Below, in pieces: positions 10,629 through 17,783 of a stretch of 32,399 bases of DNA; position 1 is the first letter of the stretch, and each line of letters starts with the position of its first letter. Location of the stretch: positions 1 to 32,399 of the forward strand of contig JADJVQ010000148.1 in the NCBI GenBank assembly GCA_016710525.1, read 5' to 3'. The position numbers and the translations under genes were made by a program. This stretch comes from Burkholderiaceae bacterium. Its GTDB lineage: Bacteria; Pseudomonadota; Gammaproteobacteria; Burkholderiales; Burkholderiaceae_E. The notes below the pieces were generated by a model, which ran no database searches, was not told where the DNA came from, and worked only from the letters and a program-made list of their open reading frames with translations.

Positions 10629-11429
10629 TCAGCGCGTTGCCCGGGCGGGCGACAGGGCTTCGGCGGTCCGCCGCAGCGCCTGCGACAGGGGGCCGCCCCT
10701 TCGCGCAGCGGCCCGCGAAGTCGGGCCGAACCGCGCCAGTCCTCGTCGCGCGGGCCGTCGCGGGGGGTTGTCCAGCGTCTGCGAAATGCGTCCGGGGTTC
10801 GCGGCCATCACGACGATCCGCTGCGCCAGCGTCACCGCCTCGAACACGCTGTGCGTGACGAACAGGATCGTCAGGTGGCTCGCCTGAGCCCAGGCCAGCA
10901 GGTCTTCGTTCAGCCGGATCCGGGTCATTTCATCGAGCGCCGCGAAGGGTTCGTCCATCAGCAGCACGCTGGGCTGCGCGACCAGCGCGCGCGCGATCGA
11001 CACACGCATCTTCATGCCGCCGGAGAGTTCGCGCGGAAAGGCCCCTTCGAACCCGGCCAGGCCGACCGAGCGCAGCTGCGCCTGGATCGCATCGCGCGCC
11101 CGCGCGCGCGACTGCCCCGCCAGGCGCAGCGGCAGCCAGACGTTGTCGGCGACCGTGGCCCAGGGCATCAGGGTCGGTCCCTGGAACATGAACCCTGACC
11201 GGCGGCAGACCGCGCGGTGGGGGGGGCGGGCCGCCACCTCGAAGCGTCCGGCGGACGGCCGCTCGAGGCCCGCGATGATCCGCAGCAGCGTGCTCTTGCC
11301 GCAACCCGAGGGGCCGAGCAGCGCGACGAATTCGCCATGCGCCACCCGCAAGGAGGCGTCGGCGAGGGCGACGGTACCGGAGTCGAAGCGCTTGCCGACG
11401 CCCTCGACGGAGATGACGGGAGAACTCAC
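10629..11429 (-). CDS. ABC transporter ATP-binding protein, NitT/TauT family
   Basis: A 266-residue ATPase of the importer. It has Walker A GPSGCGKSTLLRI, Q-loop FMFQGPTLMPWATVADNVWL, signature ELSGGMKMRVSIARAL, Walker B VLLMDEPFAALDE and H-loop LFVTHSVFEAV. Two local oddities exist. Residues around 66-75 (RPPHRAVCRRS), over the G run at 11220-11227, look shifted out of the usual sequence. The segment after about residue 213 (PARRGLARFGPTSRAAARRG) is replaced in the next frame by RDEDWRGSARLRGPLREG, which resembles the family tail better. The two indels would be compensating, so the gene still ends normally with LRRTAEALSPARATR. It starts 50 bases after the ligase gene and is followed by the permease. 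Confidence 0.9.
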   Translation of the reverse strand: MSSPVISVEGVGKRFDSGTVALADASLRVAHGEFVALLGPSGCGKSTLLRIIAGLERPSAGRFEVAARPPHRAVCRRSGFMFQGPTLMPWATVADNVWLPLRLAGQSRARARDAIQAQLRSVGLAGFEGAFPRELSGGMKMRVSIARALVAQPSVLLMDEPFAALDEMTRIRLNEDLLAWAQASHLTILFVTHSVFEAVTLAQRIVVMAANPGRISQTLDNPPRRPARRGLARFGPTSRAAARRGGPLSQALRRTAEALSPARATR

Positions 11430-11479
11430 GGCCTGGAGCCTATCATCGAGCCCCTTCGCGCTTGGCCCTTGCCCGGCAA

Positions 11480-13051
11480 CTATGAGGCGCCTCGCTTGAC
11501 CTCCTGCTCGAAGCGTGTACGCAATTCGCGCTTGAGCAGCTTGCCGCTGGGGTTCTTGGGCAGCGAATCGACCAGGATGACCCGCTTGGGCACCTTGAAG
11601 TGCGCCATGCGCTCCTTGCAGAAGGCGATCACCTGCGGCTCGGTCAGCTCATGGCCGGCTTTGGCCACGATCACCGCGGTCACGGCCTCGATCCAGTACG
11701 GATCGGGCAGTCCCACCACCGCGACCTCCGAGACGCCGTCGATCCGGTACACCATCTCCTCGACCTCGCGGCTGGCGACGTTCTCGCCGCCGGTCTTGAT
11801 CATGTCCTTCTTGCGGTCGACGACGGTGATGTAACCCTCGTCGTCGATGGTGGCGAGGTCGCCGCTGTGGAACCAGCCGCCCTCGAAGGCTGCGGCGGTT
11901 CGTTCCGGGTCGTTGAAATACCCGGTGAGCAGCTGTGGCGAGCGGTGCACGATTTCGCCGATCTCGCCGGGCCTGACCGGCTGCATGTCGCTGTCGACCA
12001 CCCGGGTCTCGACATTGAGCACCGGCCGGCCGGCAGAGCCGGCCTTGCGGATCTGGTCCTCGGGCTTGAGCACCGTGGCCAGCGGCGCGATTTCGGTCTG
12101 GCCATAGAAGTTCCACAACCGAACCTGCGGCAGGCGGCGCGCGATCTCCTTGAGGACCTCGACCGGCATGATCGAAGCGCCGTAGTAGCCCTTGCGCAGC
12201 GCCGACAGGTCGGTGGTGTCGAAGGCGGGGGCGCGCATCAGCGCGATCCAGATCGAAGGCGGCGCGAAGAACGAATTGATGCGGTGGCGCGCCAGCAGCG
12301 GCAGGATGGAGTCGGGCGTTGGCTTGCCGGTGATCACGCTGCTGGCGCCGACGTAGATGGCCGGCCCCAGGAACACATCGAGTTGCGCGCAGTGGTACAG
12401 CGGCAGTGCGTGCAGCAGCGTGTCGGTCGCGCTGATTTCGCCTTCGATCACGCAGCTGACGTACTCCCAGCACACCGCCTCGTGGGTGAGGATCGCGCCC
12501 TTGGGCAGGGATTCGGTGCCGCTGGTGTAGATGATCTGGGCCGGCATGCGGCTGTCCAGTGCCGGCGCCGGTTCGCTGGCGTCGGCCGACAGCAGTTGCT
12601 CGAAGCCGGTCATGTCGGCCGGCGGAGCAGCCGGATCTTCGCCAGGCAGCCAGTACGTCCGGGTCACCCGGGTGTCGCGGCTCGCGGCCTCCCGACCCAG
12701 CGTGAGCATGTCGGGGCCGACGAACAGTGTCTGCGCGCCGGCGTGGCGCAGGATGTAGGCGACCTCGTCGGCATTGAGCATGAAGTTGATCGGCACGAGC
12801 ACCGCCCCCAGCCGGGCCAGCGCAAAGCGCAGCGCCGCGAAGGCATGCGAGTTGCGCGACAGGATCGCCACCCGGTCGCCCAGCGCCACGCCGCGCGCCG
12901 CCAGGCCATTGGCCAGCCGGTTGACCACGGTGTCGAATTCGCGGAAGGTCCAGCTCACCTCGCCGCAGACGATGGCGGGCTTGTCGGGCACCCGGCCGGC
13001 GGTGCGGCGCAGCAGATCGCCCAGGGTTTGTCGGGTGATGCTCGCATCCAT
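11480..13051 (-). CDS. AMP-dependent acyl-CoA synthetase (AMP-forming ligase)
   Basis: An intact 523-residue enzyme that activates a carboxylic acid to its CoA ester via an acyl-adenylate. Seen are the phosphate-binding loop IIYTSGTESLPKGAI, the acyl-pocket region LHALPLYHCAQLDVFLGPA, the adenine site FYGQTEIAP, the A8 hinge FEGGWFHSGDLATIDDEGYI with DRKKDMIKTGGENVAS, and the C-terminal catalytic Lys region LPKNPSGKLLKRELR. The P-loop has SL where most relatives have TG. Length and motifs fit medium- or long-chain or aryl acyl-CoA ligases of the FadD3/caiC-like group. The gene is 16 bases after the Bug gene and 50 bases before the ABC ATPase, which supports a pathway of uptake followed by CoA activation. 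The acid is unknown. Confidence 0.92.
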   Translation of the reverse strand: MDASITRQTLGDLLRRTAGRVPDKPAIVCGEVSWTFREFDTVVNRLANGLAARGVALGDRVAILSRNSHAFAALRFALARLGAVLVPINFMLNADEVAYILRHAGAQTLFVGPDMLTLGREAASRDTRVTRTYWLPGEDPAAPPADMTGFEQLLSADASEPAPALDSRMPAQIIYTSGTESLPKGAILTHEAVCWEYVSCVIEGEISATDTLLHALPLYHCAQLDVFLGPAIYVGASSVITGKPTPDSILPLLARHRINSFFAPPSIWIALMRAPAFDTTDLSALRKGYYGASIMPVEVLKEIARRLPQVRLWNFYGQTEIAPLATVLKPEDQIRKAGSAGRPVLNVETRVVDSDMQPVRPGEIGEIVHRSPQLLTGYFNDPERTAAAFEGGWFHSGDLATIDDEGYITVVDRKKDMIKTGGENVASREVEEMVYRIDGVSEVAVVGLPDPYWIEAVTAVIVAKAGHELTEPQVIAFCKERMAHFKVPKRVILVDSLPKNPSGKLLKRELRTRFEQEVKRGAS

Positions 13052-13067
13052 GGTGTCGGTTCTCCGT

Positions 13068-14057
13068 TTAGAGCGGGGTCAGGCCCAGGCTCCTGACCAG
13101 GGCCAGCCAGATCGGGGCTTCTTCGTCGACGAGCTTGCGGAACTCCTGGTGGCTGACCGCGGCTTCGTCGATGCCGAAGGTGGCGAGGATCTTCTGCACC
13201 TTTTCGGTCTTGCCGCCTTCCACCATCAGGTCCGACAGACGCTGGACCAGTTCGGGCGGCATGCCGGCCGGGCCGACGATGCAGATGAATCCCTTCAGCT
13301 GGAATGCCTTGTCGGGCACGCCCTGCTCCTGGAACGTGGCCACGTTGGGCAGGATGCGCATGCGCTTGGTCTGCGGTACGGCGATCGGCAGCCCGATGCC
13401 CGATTGCAGGACGCTGGTCGCGGCCGCGACGCTGCCGCTGCCGCCCGCGATGACGCCGGCGGCGACGTCCTGCCACATCGGCGCCTCGCCCCGGTAGTGC
13501 ACGGCTTCCATCTTAAGGCCGAAGATCCGGTTCAGTTCGGCCACCGCGATGTGCGAATACGAGCCCGCGGCGTAGGTGCCCAGCGAGACCCTGTTCGTGC
13601 GGGCGTACTCGACGAACTCTTTCAAGTTCGTGATGCCCAGCTTCTTGTTGACGATCAGCGGCAAGTGGCCCGCCGACATGCTGGAGATCAGCACGAAATC
13701 CTTGTCGGGATCATAGGGAAGGGATTTGTACAACACCTTGTTCATGATCATCGTGGTGGAGATCGTGAACATCAGGGTGTAGCCGTCCGGTGGGGAGTTC
13801 TTGACGGCCTGGGCCGCCAGCGAGCCGCCTGCGCCCGTGCGGTTTTCCACCACGACCTGCTGGCCCAGGCGGTTCGACAGGTGCTCACCATAGGCCCGTG
13901 CGAAAATGTCCGTCAGGCCACCGGGCGGATATCCGACGATGATTCGGATGGGTTTGGAGGGCCAGGTCTGCGCATGGCCGATGCTGCTGAGCAGCATCGG
14001 GGCGCCGACGGCGGAAATCCCGGCAAGAACCTGGCGGCGGATCGATCGTTTCGTCAT
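13068..14057 (-). CDS. Bug-family (TctC-like) periplasmic substrate-binding protein
   Basis: An intact 329-residue extracytoplasmic binding protein. The signal peptide (MTKRSIRRQVLAGISAVGAP, ending GHAQ) has a twin-arginine-like start, and the mature start TWPSKPIRIIVGYPPGGLTD is the hallmark of Bug proteins. GQQVVVENRTGAGGSLAA and the Lys-x-x-Pro-Pro-Asp-Gly-Tyr turn (KNSPPDGYTLMF) follow, then the second-lobe motif VHYRGEAPMWQDVAAGVIAG. The ribosome binding site AAGGAG lies seven bases before the ATG, so the start is secure. Bug proteins bind carboxylates or amides. It is the first gene of the probable minus-strand operon with the acyl-CoA ligase, ABC importer and kinase. No TctA/TctB membrane partner is present, which is usual for such orphan Bug genes. 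Confidence 0.93.
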   Translation of the reverse strand: MTKRSIRRQVLAGISAVGAPMLLSSIGHAQTWPSKPIRIIVGYPPGGLTDIFARAYGEHLSNRLGQQVVVENRTGAGGSLAAQAVKNSPPDGYTLMFTISTTMIMNKVLYKSLPYDPDKDFVLISSMSAGHLPLIVNKKLGITNLKEFVEYARTNRVSLGTYAAGSYSHIAVAELNRIFGLKMEAVHYRGEAPMWQDVAAGVIAGGSGSVAAATSVLQSGIGLPIAVPQTKRMRILPNVATFQEQGVPDKAFQLKGFICIVGPAGMPPELVQRLSDLMVEGGKTEKVQKILATFGIDEAAVSHQEFRKLVDEEAPIWLALVRSLGLTPL

Positions 14058-14139
14058 CTGTGTCTCCTTGTCTATTTTTTTGTGCCCTCACTTGGGCGAT
14101 GGAACTATATCCTCACGCTTGTCGGTGATGGAGGGTGAG

Positions 14140-14814
14140 ATGCGGATCGACGTCGTTTCGGATGTGGTGTGTCCCTGGTGTTTCATCGGCAAGCGCCAGC
14201 TCGAGGCGGCCCTGTCGGCCTGGGGTGTGGCCCATCCCGATTCGCCGCGGCCCGAAGTCGTCTGGCACCCCTTTCAGCTCAATCCGGTCATGCCGGCCGA
14301 AGGCGTCTCGCGGGACGACTACCTGCGCAGCAAGTTCGGCAGCGCCGATACCGGGCGGCTGTACGGCAGCGTGCGTGCCGCGGCGCGCGAGGTCTCGCTG
14401 GACCTGGCGCTCGATCGCATCGCCCGCCAGCCGAGCACGCTGCGCCCGCACGCGCTGATGGCCGTGGCGCTGCAGGCGGGCGGCGAGGCCCTCCAGTCGG
14501 CGCTGGCCGAGGGGCTGTTCCGGGCGTACTTCCAGCAGGCGCAAGACCTGACCGATCCGGCAGTGCTGTCGGCCATTGCGCAGACGGCGGGTATGGGTGC
14601 AGCCGACATCGCGCGGGCGCTGTCCGACGAGGCGCTGCAGGGCGACGTGGCCGAAGCCGATCAGCGAGCCCGCGACGCCGGAATTGGCGGAGTGCCGTTC
14701 TTTGTCATCAATGGTCGCGTGGCGGTCAATGGTGCCCAGGGCGAAGATGCGCTGATGCGCGCGTTCGAGCGCGCCGCCACGCTGCCCGAGGCACCGTTCG
14801 CCCTGCTCGGCTGA
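14140..14814 (+). CDS. DsbA-family oxidoreductase, FrnE-like
   Basis: A 224-residue thioredoxin-fold protein, cytoplasmic (no signal peptide). The N-terminus MRIDVVSDVVCPWCFIGKRQ has the CPWC redox motif with the family's FIGK extension. The helical insert (LRPHALMAVALQAGGEALQ, LFRAYFQQAQDLTDPAVL) and the cis-Pro loop GIGGVPFFVINGR are as in FrnE/polyketide isomerase-like DsbA relatives. The start at 14140 is chosen because GGAGG at 14130-14134 is five bases before it; an in-frame ATG at 14128 would overlap this site. It diverges from the Bug gene over 82 bases, which holds both promoters. Its redox substrate is not known. Confidence 0.92.
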   Translation: MRIDVVSDVVCPWCFIGKRQLEAALSAWGVAHPDSPRPEVVWHPFQLNPVMPAEGVSRDDYLRSKFGSADTGRLYGSVRAAAREVSLDLALDRIARQPSTLRPHALMAVALQAGGEALQSALAEGLFRAYFQQAQDLTDPAVLSAIAQTAGMGAADIARALSDEALQGDVAEADQRARDAGIGGVPFFVINGRVAVNGAQGEDALMRAFERAATLPEAPFALLG

Positions 14815-15177
14815 GCCACCCATCGGCGGGCGGTCGTACGCAGCGTGACCAACTTCGCCGGCCCTCAGGGGGCGGCTTCACGGCGGCGCCTCCCAGGGGG
14901 TTCAAGCGTGCATTGGTGCACTGCGGCGGTGCGTGGCGAGCGGTTTGCGCGCGGGCACTGTTCTTGCTGGTTATCCCTTGCCTTGCGTCTTTTCGGTCAA
15001 CGCAAGGTTTGGCTCAACGTTTAGTGAATATCACGGATCGAGCCGCGTTCTTCTCGCTTGGAACATGAAGTGCGAACGCGATACTGAATCCATACCCGGG
15101 GCAACCCGGGTGATCACGAGCCAGTTGTTGCAGGTTCGATGACCTGCCGGCTGACCGCGCCAGTTCAGGAGGATTTC
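14815..15177. other. Intergenic stretch upstream of prkA
   Basis: This 363-base gap has no convincing gene. Its first part has a GC-rich imperfect dyad near 14861-14900 (CCCTCAGGGGGCGG against CGCCTCCCAGGGGG), perhaps the end of frnE transcription. A sigma-54-like motif lies at 14934-14949. The part from about 14960 to 15110 is less GC-rich than the rest and contains small dyads such as ACCCGGGGCAACCCGGGT at 15094-15111. The ribosome binding site AGGAGG at 15167-15172 belongs to prkA. Confidence 0.6.
14934..14949 (+). promoter_or_regulatory. Candidate sigma-54 (-24/-12) promoter of prkA
   Basis: TGGCGAGCGGTTTGCG matches the sigma-54 consensus TGGCACGNNNNTTGCW at the TGGC and TTGC blocks, with the exact ten-base spacing between GG and GC; two positions of the CAC part and the last base differ. 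It lies about 230 bases before the prkA start. In Escherichia coli the orthologous yeaGH operon is known to be transcribed with sigma-54 under nitrogen control, which makes the match more credible. It is still one weak match in a GC-rich gap. Confidence 0.4.
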
Positions 15178-17100
15178 ATGAACCTATTCGACACGTATCG
15201 CGAGATGTACGTGAAGGGGCGCGAGGAAGAGATGTCGCTGGTCGACTACCTCGAACTCTGCAAGCGTGACCCGCTGGCCTATGCCAGTGCAGCCGAGCGA
15301 ATGCTTGCCGCCATCGGCGAGCCGGAACTCGTCGACACCCGCAACGACCAGCGCCTGTCGCGCCTCTTCTCCAACCGGATCATCCGGCGCTACCCGGCGT
15401 TCCGCGAGTTCTACGGCATGGACGAGGCGATCGCCCAGATCGTCGCGTACTTCAAGCACGCGGCGCAGGGCCTCGAAGAGCGCAAGCAGGTGCTCTATCT
15501 GCTGGGTCCCGTGGGCGGGGGCAAGTCATCGATTGCGGAGCGGCTCAAGGCGCTGATGGAGGCGTATCCCATCTATGCGCTCAAGGACTCGCCGGTCAAT
15601 GAATCGCCGCTCGGCCTGTTCGTGCCCGAGCGCGACGGCCCGGTCATCGAAAAAGAATACGGCATCTCACGCCGCTACCTCACCGGCCTGATGAGTCCGT
15701 GGGCGGTCAAGCGCCTGCAGGAGTATGGCGGCGACATCTCGCAGTTCAAGGTGGTGCGGCTGCAGCCGTCCATCCTGCGCCAGATCGCCATCTCCAAGAC
15801 CGAGCCGGGCGACGAAAACAACCAGGACATCTCCTCGCTGGTCGGCAAGGTCGATATCCGCATGCTCGAGTCGATGTCGCAGGACGATCCCGACGCGTAC
15901 AGCTACTCGGGCGGACTGTGCCTGGCCAACCAGGGCCTGCTCGAGTTCGTCGAGATGTTCAAGGCCCCGATCAAGATGCTGCACCCGCTGCTCACCGCGA
16001 CGCAGGAGGGCAACTACAAGGGCACCGAGGGCTTCTCGGCGATTCCCTTCCAGGGGCTGATCCTGGCGCACTCCAACGAGAGCGAGTGGACGGCGTTCCG
16101 CAACAACCGCAACAACGAAGCGTTCCTGGACCGCATCTACATCGTCAAGGTGCCCTATTGCCTGCAGATGTCCGAAGAGGTGCGCATCTACCGCAAGCTG
16201 CTGGCGGGCAGTTCGCTGGCGGCGGCGCCCTGCGCGCCCGGCACGCTGGAGATGATGGCGCAGTTCTCGGTGCTCACGCGCCTGAAGGAACCCGAAAACT
16301 CCAGCATCTTCGCCAAGCTGCGGGTCTATGACGGCGAGAACCTCAAGGACGTCGAGCCCAATGCCAAGTCGGTTCAGGAGTATCGCGACTACGCCGGCAT
16401 CGACGAAGGCATGACCGGCATCTCGACGCGCTTTGCCTACAAGGTGCTGTCGGCGGTGTTCAACTACGACCAGACCGAGGTCGCGGCCAATCCGGTGCAC
16501 CTGATGTACGTGCTCGAGCAGCGCCTGCTGCGCGAGGGCATGCCCGAAGACACCCAGCGCCGCTATCTGGACTTCATCAAGGGCTGGCTGTCGCCGCGCT
16601 ACGCCGAGTTCATCGGCAAGGAGATCCAGACCGCCTACCTGGAGTCGTATTCCGAGTACGGCCAGAACATCTTCGATCGTTATGTCACGTTCGCCGACTA
16701 CTGGATCCAGGACGAGGACTATCGCGACCCCGAAACCGGCGAAAGCTTCGACCGGGTGCAGCTGAACGGCGAACTCGAAAAGATCGAGAAGCCGGCCGGC
16801 ATCGCCAACCCCAAGGACTTCCGCAACGAGATCGTCAACTTCGTGCTGCGGGCTCGCGCCAACCATGGCGGGCGAAACCCCACCTGGACCAGCTACGAGA
16901 AGCTGCGCGAAGTGATCGAGAAGAAGATGTTCTCGAACACCGAAGAACTGCTGCCGGTCATCTCGTTCAACGCCAAGGCGTCGGCCGAAGACAAGCGCAA
17001 GCACGAGAGCTTCGTCGCGCGCATGGTCGACAAGGGGTACACGGAGAAGCAGGTGCGCCTCTTGTGCGAGTGGTATTTGCGGGTGCGCAAGTCTCAGTAG
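15178..17100 (+). CDS. prkA: PrkA family serine protein kinase / AAA+ protein (YeaG)
   Basis: An intact 640-residue protein, close to the usual length (about 640). It acts in the cytosol in stress and starvation responses. The N-terminal AAA domain has Walker A GPVGGGKSS at residues 110-118, YISRRYLTG-like family sequence (EKEYGISRRYLTGLMSPWAV), the conserved block PIKMLHPLLTATQEGNYKG and FSAIPFQGLILAHSNESEW. The C-terminal kinase-like region contains YAEFIGKEIQTAYLESYSEY. Both ATPase and protein kinase activities have been described for the family. The start at 15178 is set by AGGAGG at 15167-15172. An in-frame ATG at 15139 lacks such a site. It is the first gene of the prkA-yeaH-spoVR set, but a 683-base gap with two hairpin elements separates it from yeaH. 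Confidence 0.95.
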   Translation: MNLFDTYREMYVKGREEEMSLVDYLELCKRDPLAYASAAERMLAAIGEPELVDTRNDQRLSRLFSNRIIRRYPAFREFYGMDEAIAQIVAYFKHAAQGLEERKQVLYLLGPVGGGKSSIAERLKALMEAYPIYALKDSPVNESPLGLFVPERDGPVIEKEYGISRRYLTGLMSPWAVKRLQEYGGDISQFKVVRLQPSILRQIAISKTEPGDENNQDISSLVGKVDIRMLESMSQDDPDAYSYSGGLCLANQGLLEFVEMFKAPIKMLHPLLTATQEGNYKGTEGFSAIPFQGLILAHSNESEWTAFRNNRNNEAFLDRIYIVKVPYCLQMSEEVRIYRKLLAGSSLAAAPCAPGTLEMMAQFSVLTRLKEPENSSIFAKLRVYDGENLKDVEPNAKSVQEYRDYAGIDEGMTGISTRFAYKVLSAVFNYDQTEVAANPVHLMYVLEQRLLREGMPEDTQRRYLDFIKGWLSPRYAEFIGKEIQTAYLESYSEYGQNIFDRYVTFADYWIQDEDYRDPETGESFDRVQLNGELEKIEKPAGIANPKDFRNEIVNFVLRARANHGGRNPTWTSYEKLREVIEKKMFSNTEELLPVISFNAKASAEDKRKHESFVARMVDKGYTEKQVRLLCEWYLRVRKSQ

Positions 17101-17132
17101 CGGGTGATGTCGTGGGCTGTGTACTTCGCTTC

Positions 17133-17349
17133 GGGGCTCGGGTGCGGTCGGGTGATCCGGGGTGGGTGCTTCGGTCCGGCTTCGCCGGACTGCCGCCGTT
17201 CTGCCCGGCCAAAGCCGGCGCGCGCACAACTCGCCCGATCCGCGCTGCGCGCGGCCACGGGCTCAGACAGGGTGCGCGCTTCCTCCGGCTTTGGCCGGGC
17301 AGAACGGCGCTCGCACACACCCCGGATCACCCGACCGCACCCGAGCCCC
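17133..17349. repeat. Hairpin element copy 1 (217 bp, multi-stem)
   Basis: The outer stem pairs 17133-17164 with 17318-17349, 32 of 32 bases. The inner stem pairs 17195-17218 with 17285-17308, 24 of 24, and continues as GCGCGCAC (17220-17227) with GTGCGCGC (17272-17279). A side hairpin GTCCGGC-TTC-GCCGGAC sits at 17174-17190 on the left arm only. The tip (17228-17271) carries a small stem CCGCGC-TGC-GCGCGG at 17240-17254. The tip is nearly identical, as reverse complement, to that of copy 2. Whether it acts as DNA (a REP- or MITE-like mobile palindrome) or as RNA (processing, attenuation, termination) is not visible. Confidence 0.88.
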
Positions 17350-17484
17350 TACGGAGTGTTGGTCTTCAACGTCTGGCTGAAACCAGCGCGCCCTGGTGGG
17401 GTGGTGGTGAAAGTCGGCTGCTACTGAGCATGGCGATGCCGCACGACGGTGTTGCCCGGCCGCAGTCAGCCGATGCAACGACTT

Positions 17485-17707
17485 GTCTGGGTGGGGTGGA
17501 ACGGTTCCGTCCGGGTGTGTGTGCAAGCGCCGTTCTCGCCGGGTCAGGCCGGAAAAAGCGCGCACCATGTCTGAGTCCGTGGCCGCGCGCAGCGCGGATC
17601 GGGCGAGTTGTGCGCGCTCCGGCCTGGCCCGGCGAGAACGGCGGCAGTCCGGCGCAGCCGGACCGCAGCACTCGCACCCGGACGGAGCCGTTCCACCCCA
17701 CCCAGAC
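17485..17707. repeat. Hairpin element copy 2 (223 bp), inverted relative to copy 1
   Basis: The outer stem pairs 17485-17517 with 17675-17707, 32 of 33 bases, the exception being a T opposite G. The inner stem pairs 17529-17552 with 17619-17642, 23 of 24, the exception again a T-G pair. The side hairpin GTCCGGC-GCA-GCCGGAC (17647-17663) is now on the right arm, and the tip between the inner arms matches copy 1 in reverse complement with about two changes in 52 bases. The outer stem sequence is not that of copy 1, and the inner stem differs from copy 1 at six positions, yet each stem pairs within its own copy. Confidence 0.88.
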
Positions 17708-17783
17708 ACCGCCTGATGATGGAAGTGAACTCGCACGCACGGCGCAATACCGTCGAGCGTAGCGAAACCGGAAGGACCGTACC

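Larger units (their letters stand above)
17101..17783. other. Long prkA-yeaH intergenic region with two hairpin elements
   Basis: This 683-base gap is unusually long for a pair normally in one operon. It holds two large, related inverted-repeat elements (17133-17349 and 17485-17707), a 135-base spacer between them with no visible feature, and 76 bases before yeaH that end with a GAAGGA ribosome binding site. I see no protein-coding gene: the open frames here run through the palindromes on both strands. Confidence 0.85.

Noticed and set aside
11600..13096. Long plus-strand open frame opposite the acyl-CoA ligase
   Set aside because: It is antisense to an intact enzyme with all the adenylation motifs, and its own sequence is an Arg/Gln/His-rich shadow.
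14128..14139. Earlier in-frame ATG for the FrnE-like protein
   Set aside because: It overlaps the GGAGG that serves the ATG at 14140, and relatives begin directly with the strand IDVVSDVVCPWC.
14980..14996. Second sigma-54-like motif (TGGTTATCCCTTGC)
   Set aside because: The spacing between GG and GC is nine bases, not ten, so it does not fit the strict geometry.
17064..17762. Open frames running through the prkA-yeaH spacer on both strands
   Set aside because: They consist of translations of the palindromic elements and therefore look alike on both strands; there is no ribosome binding site or domain.
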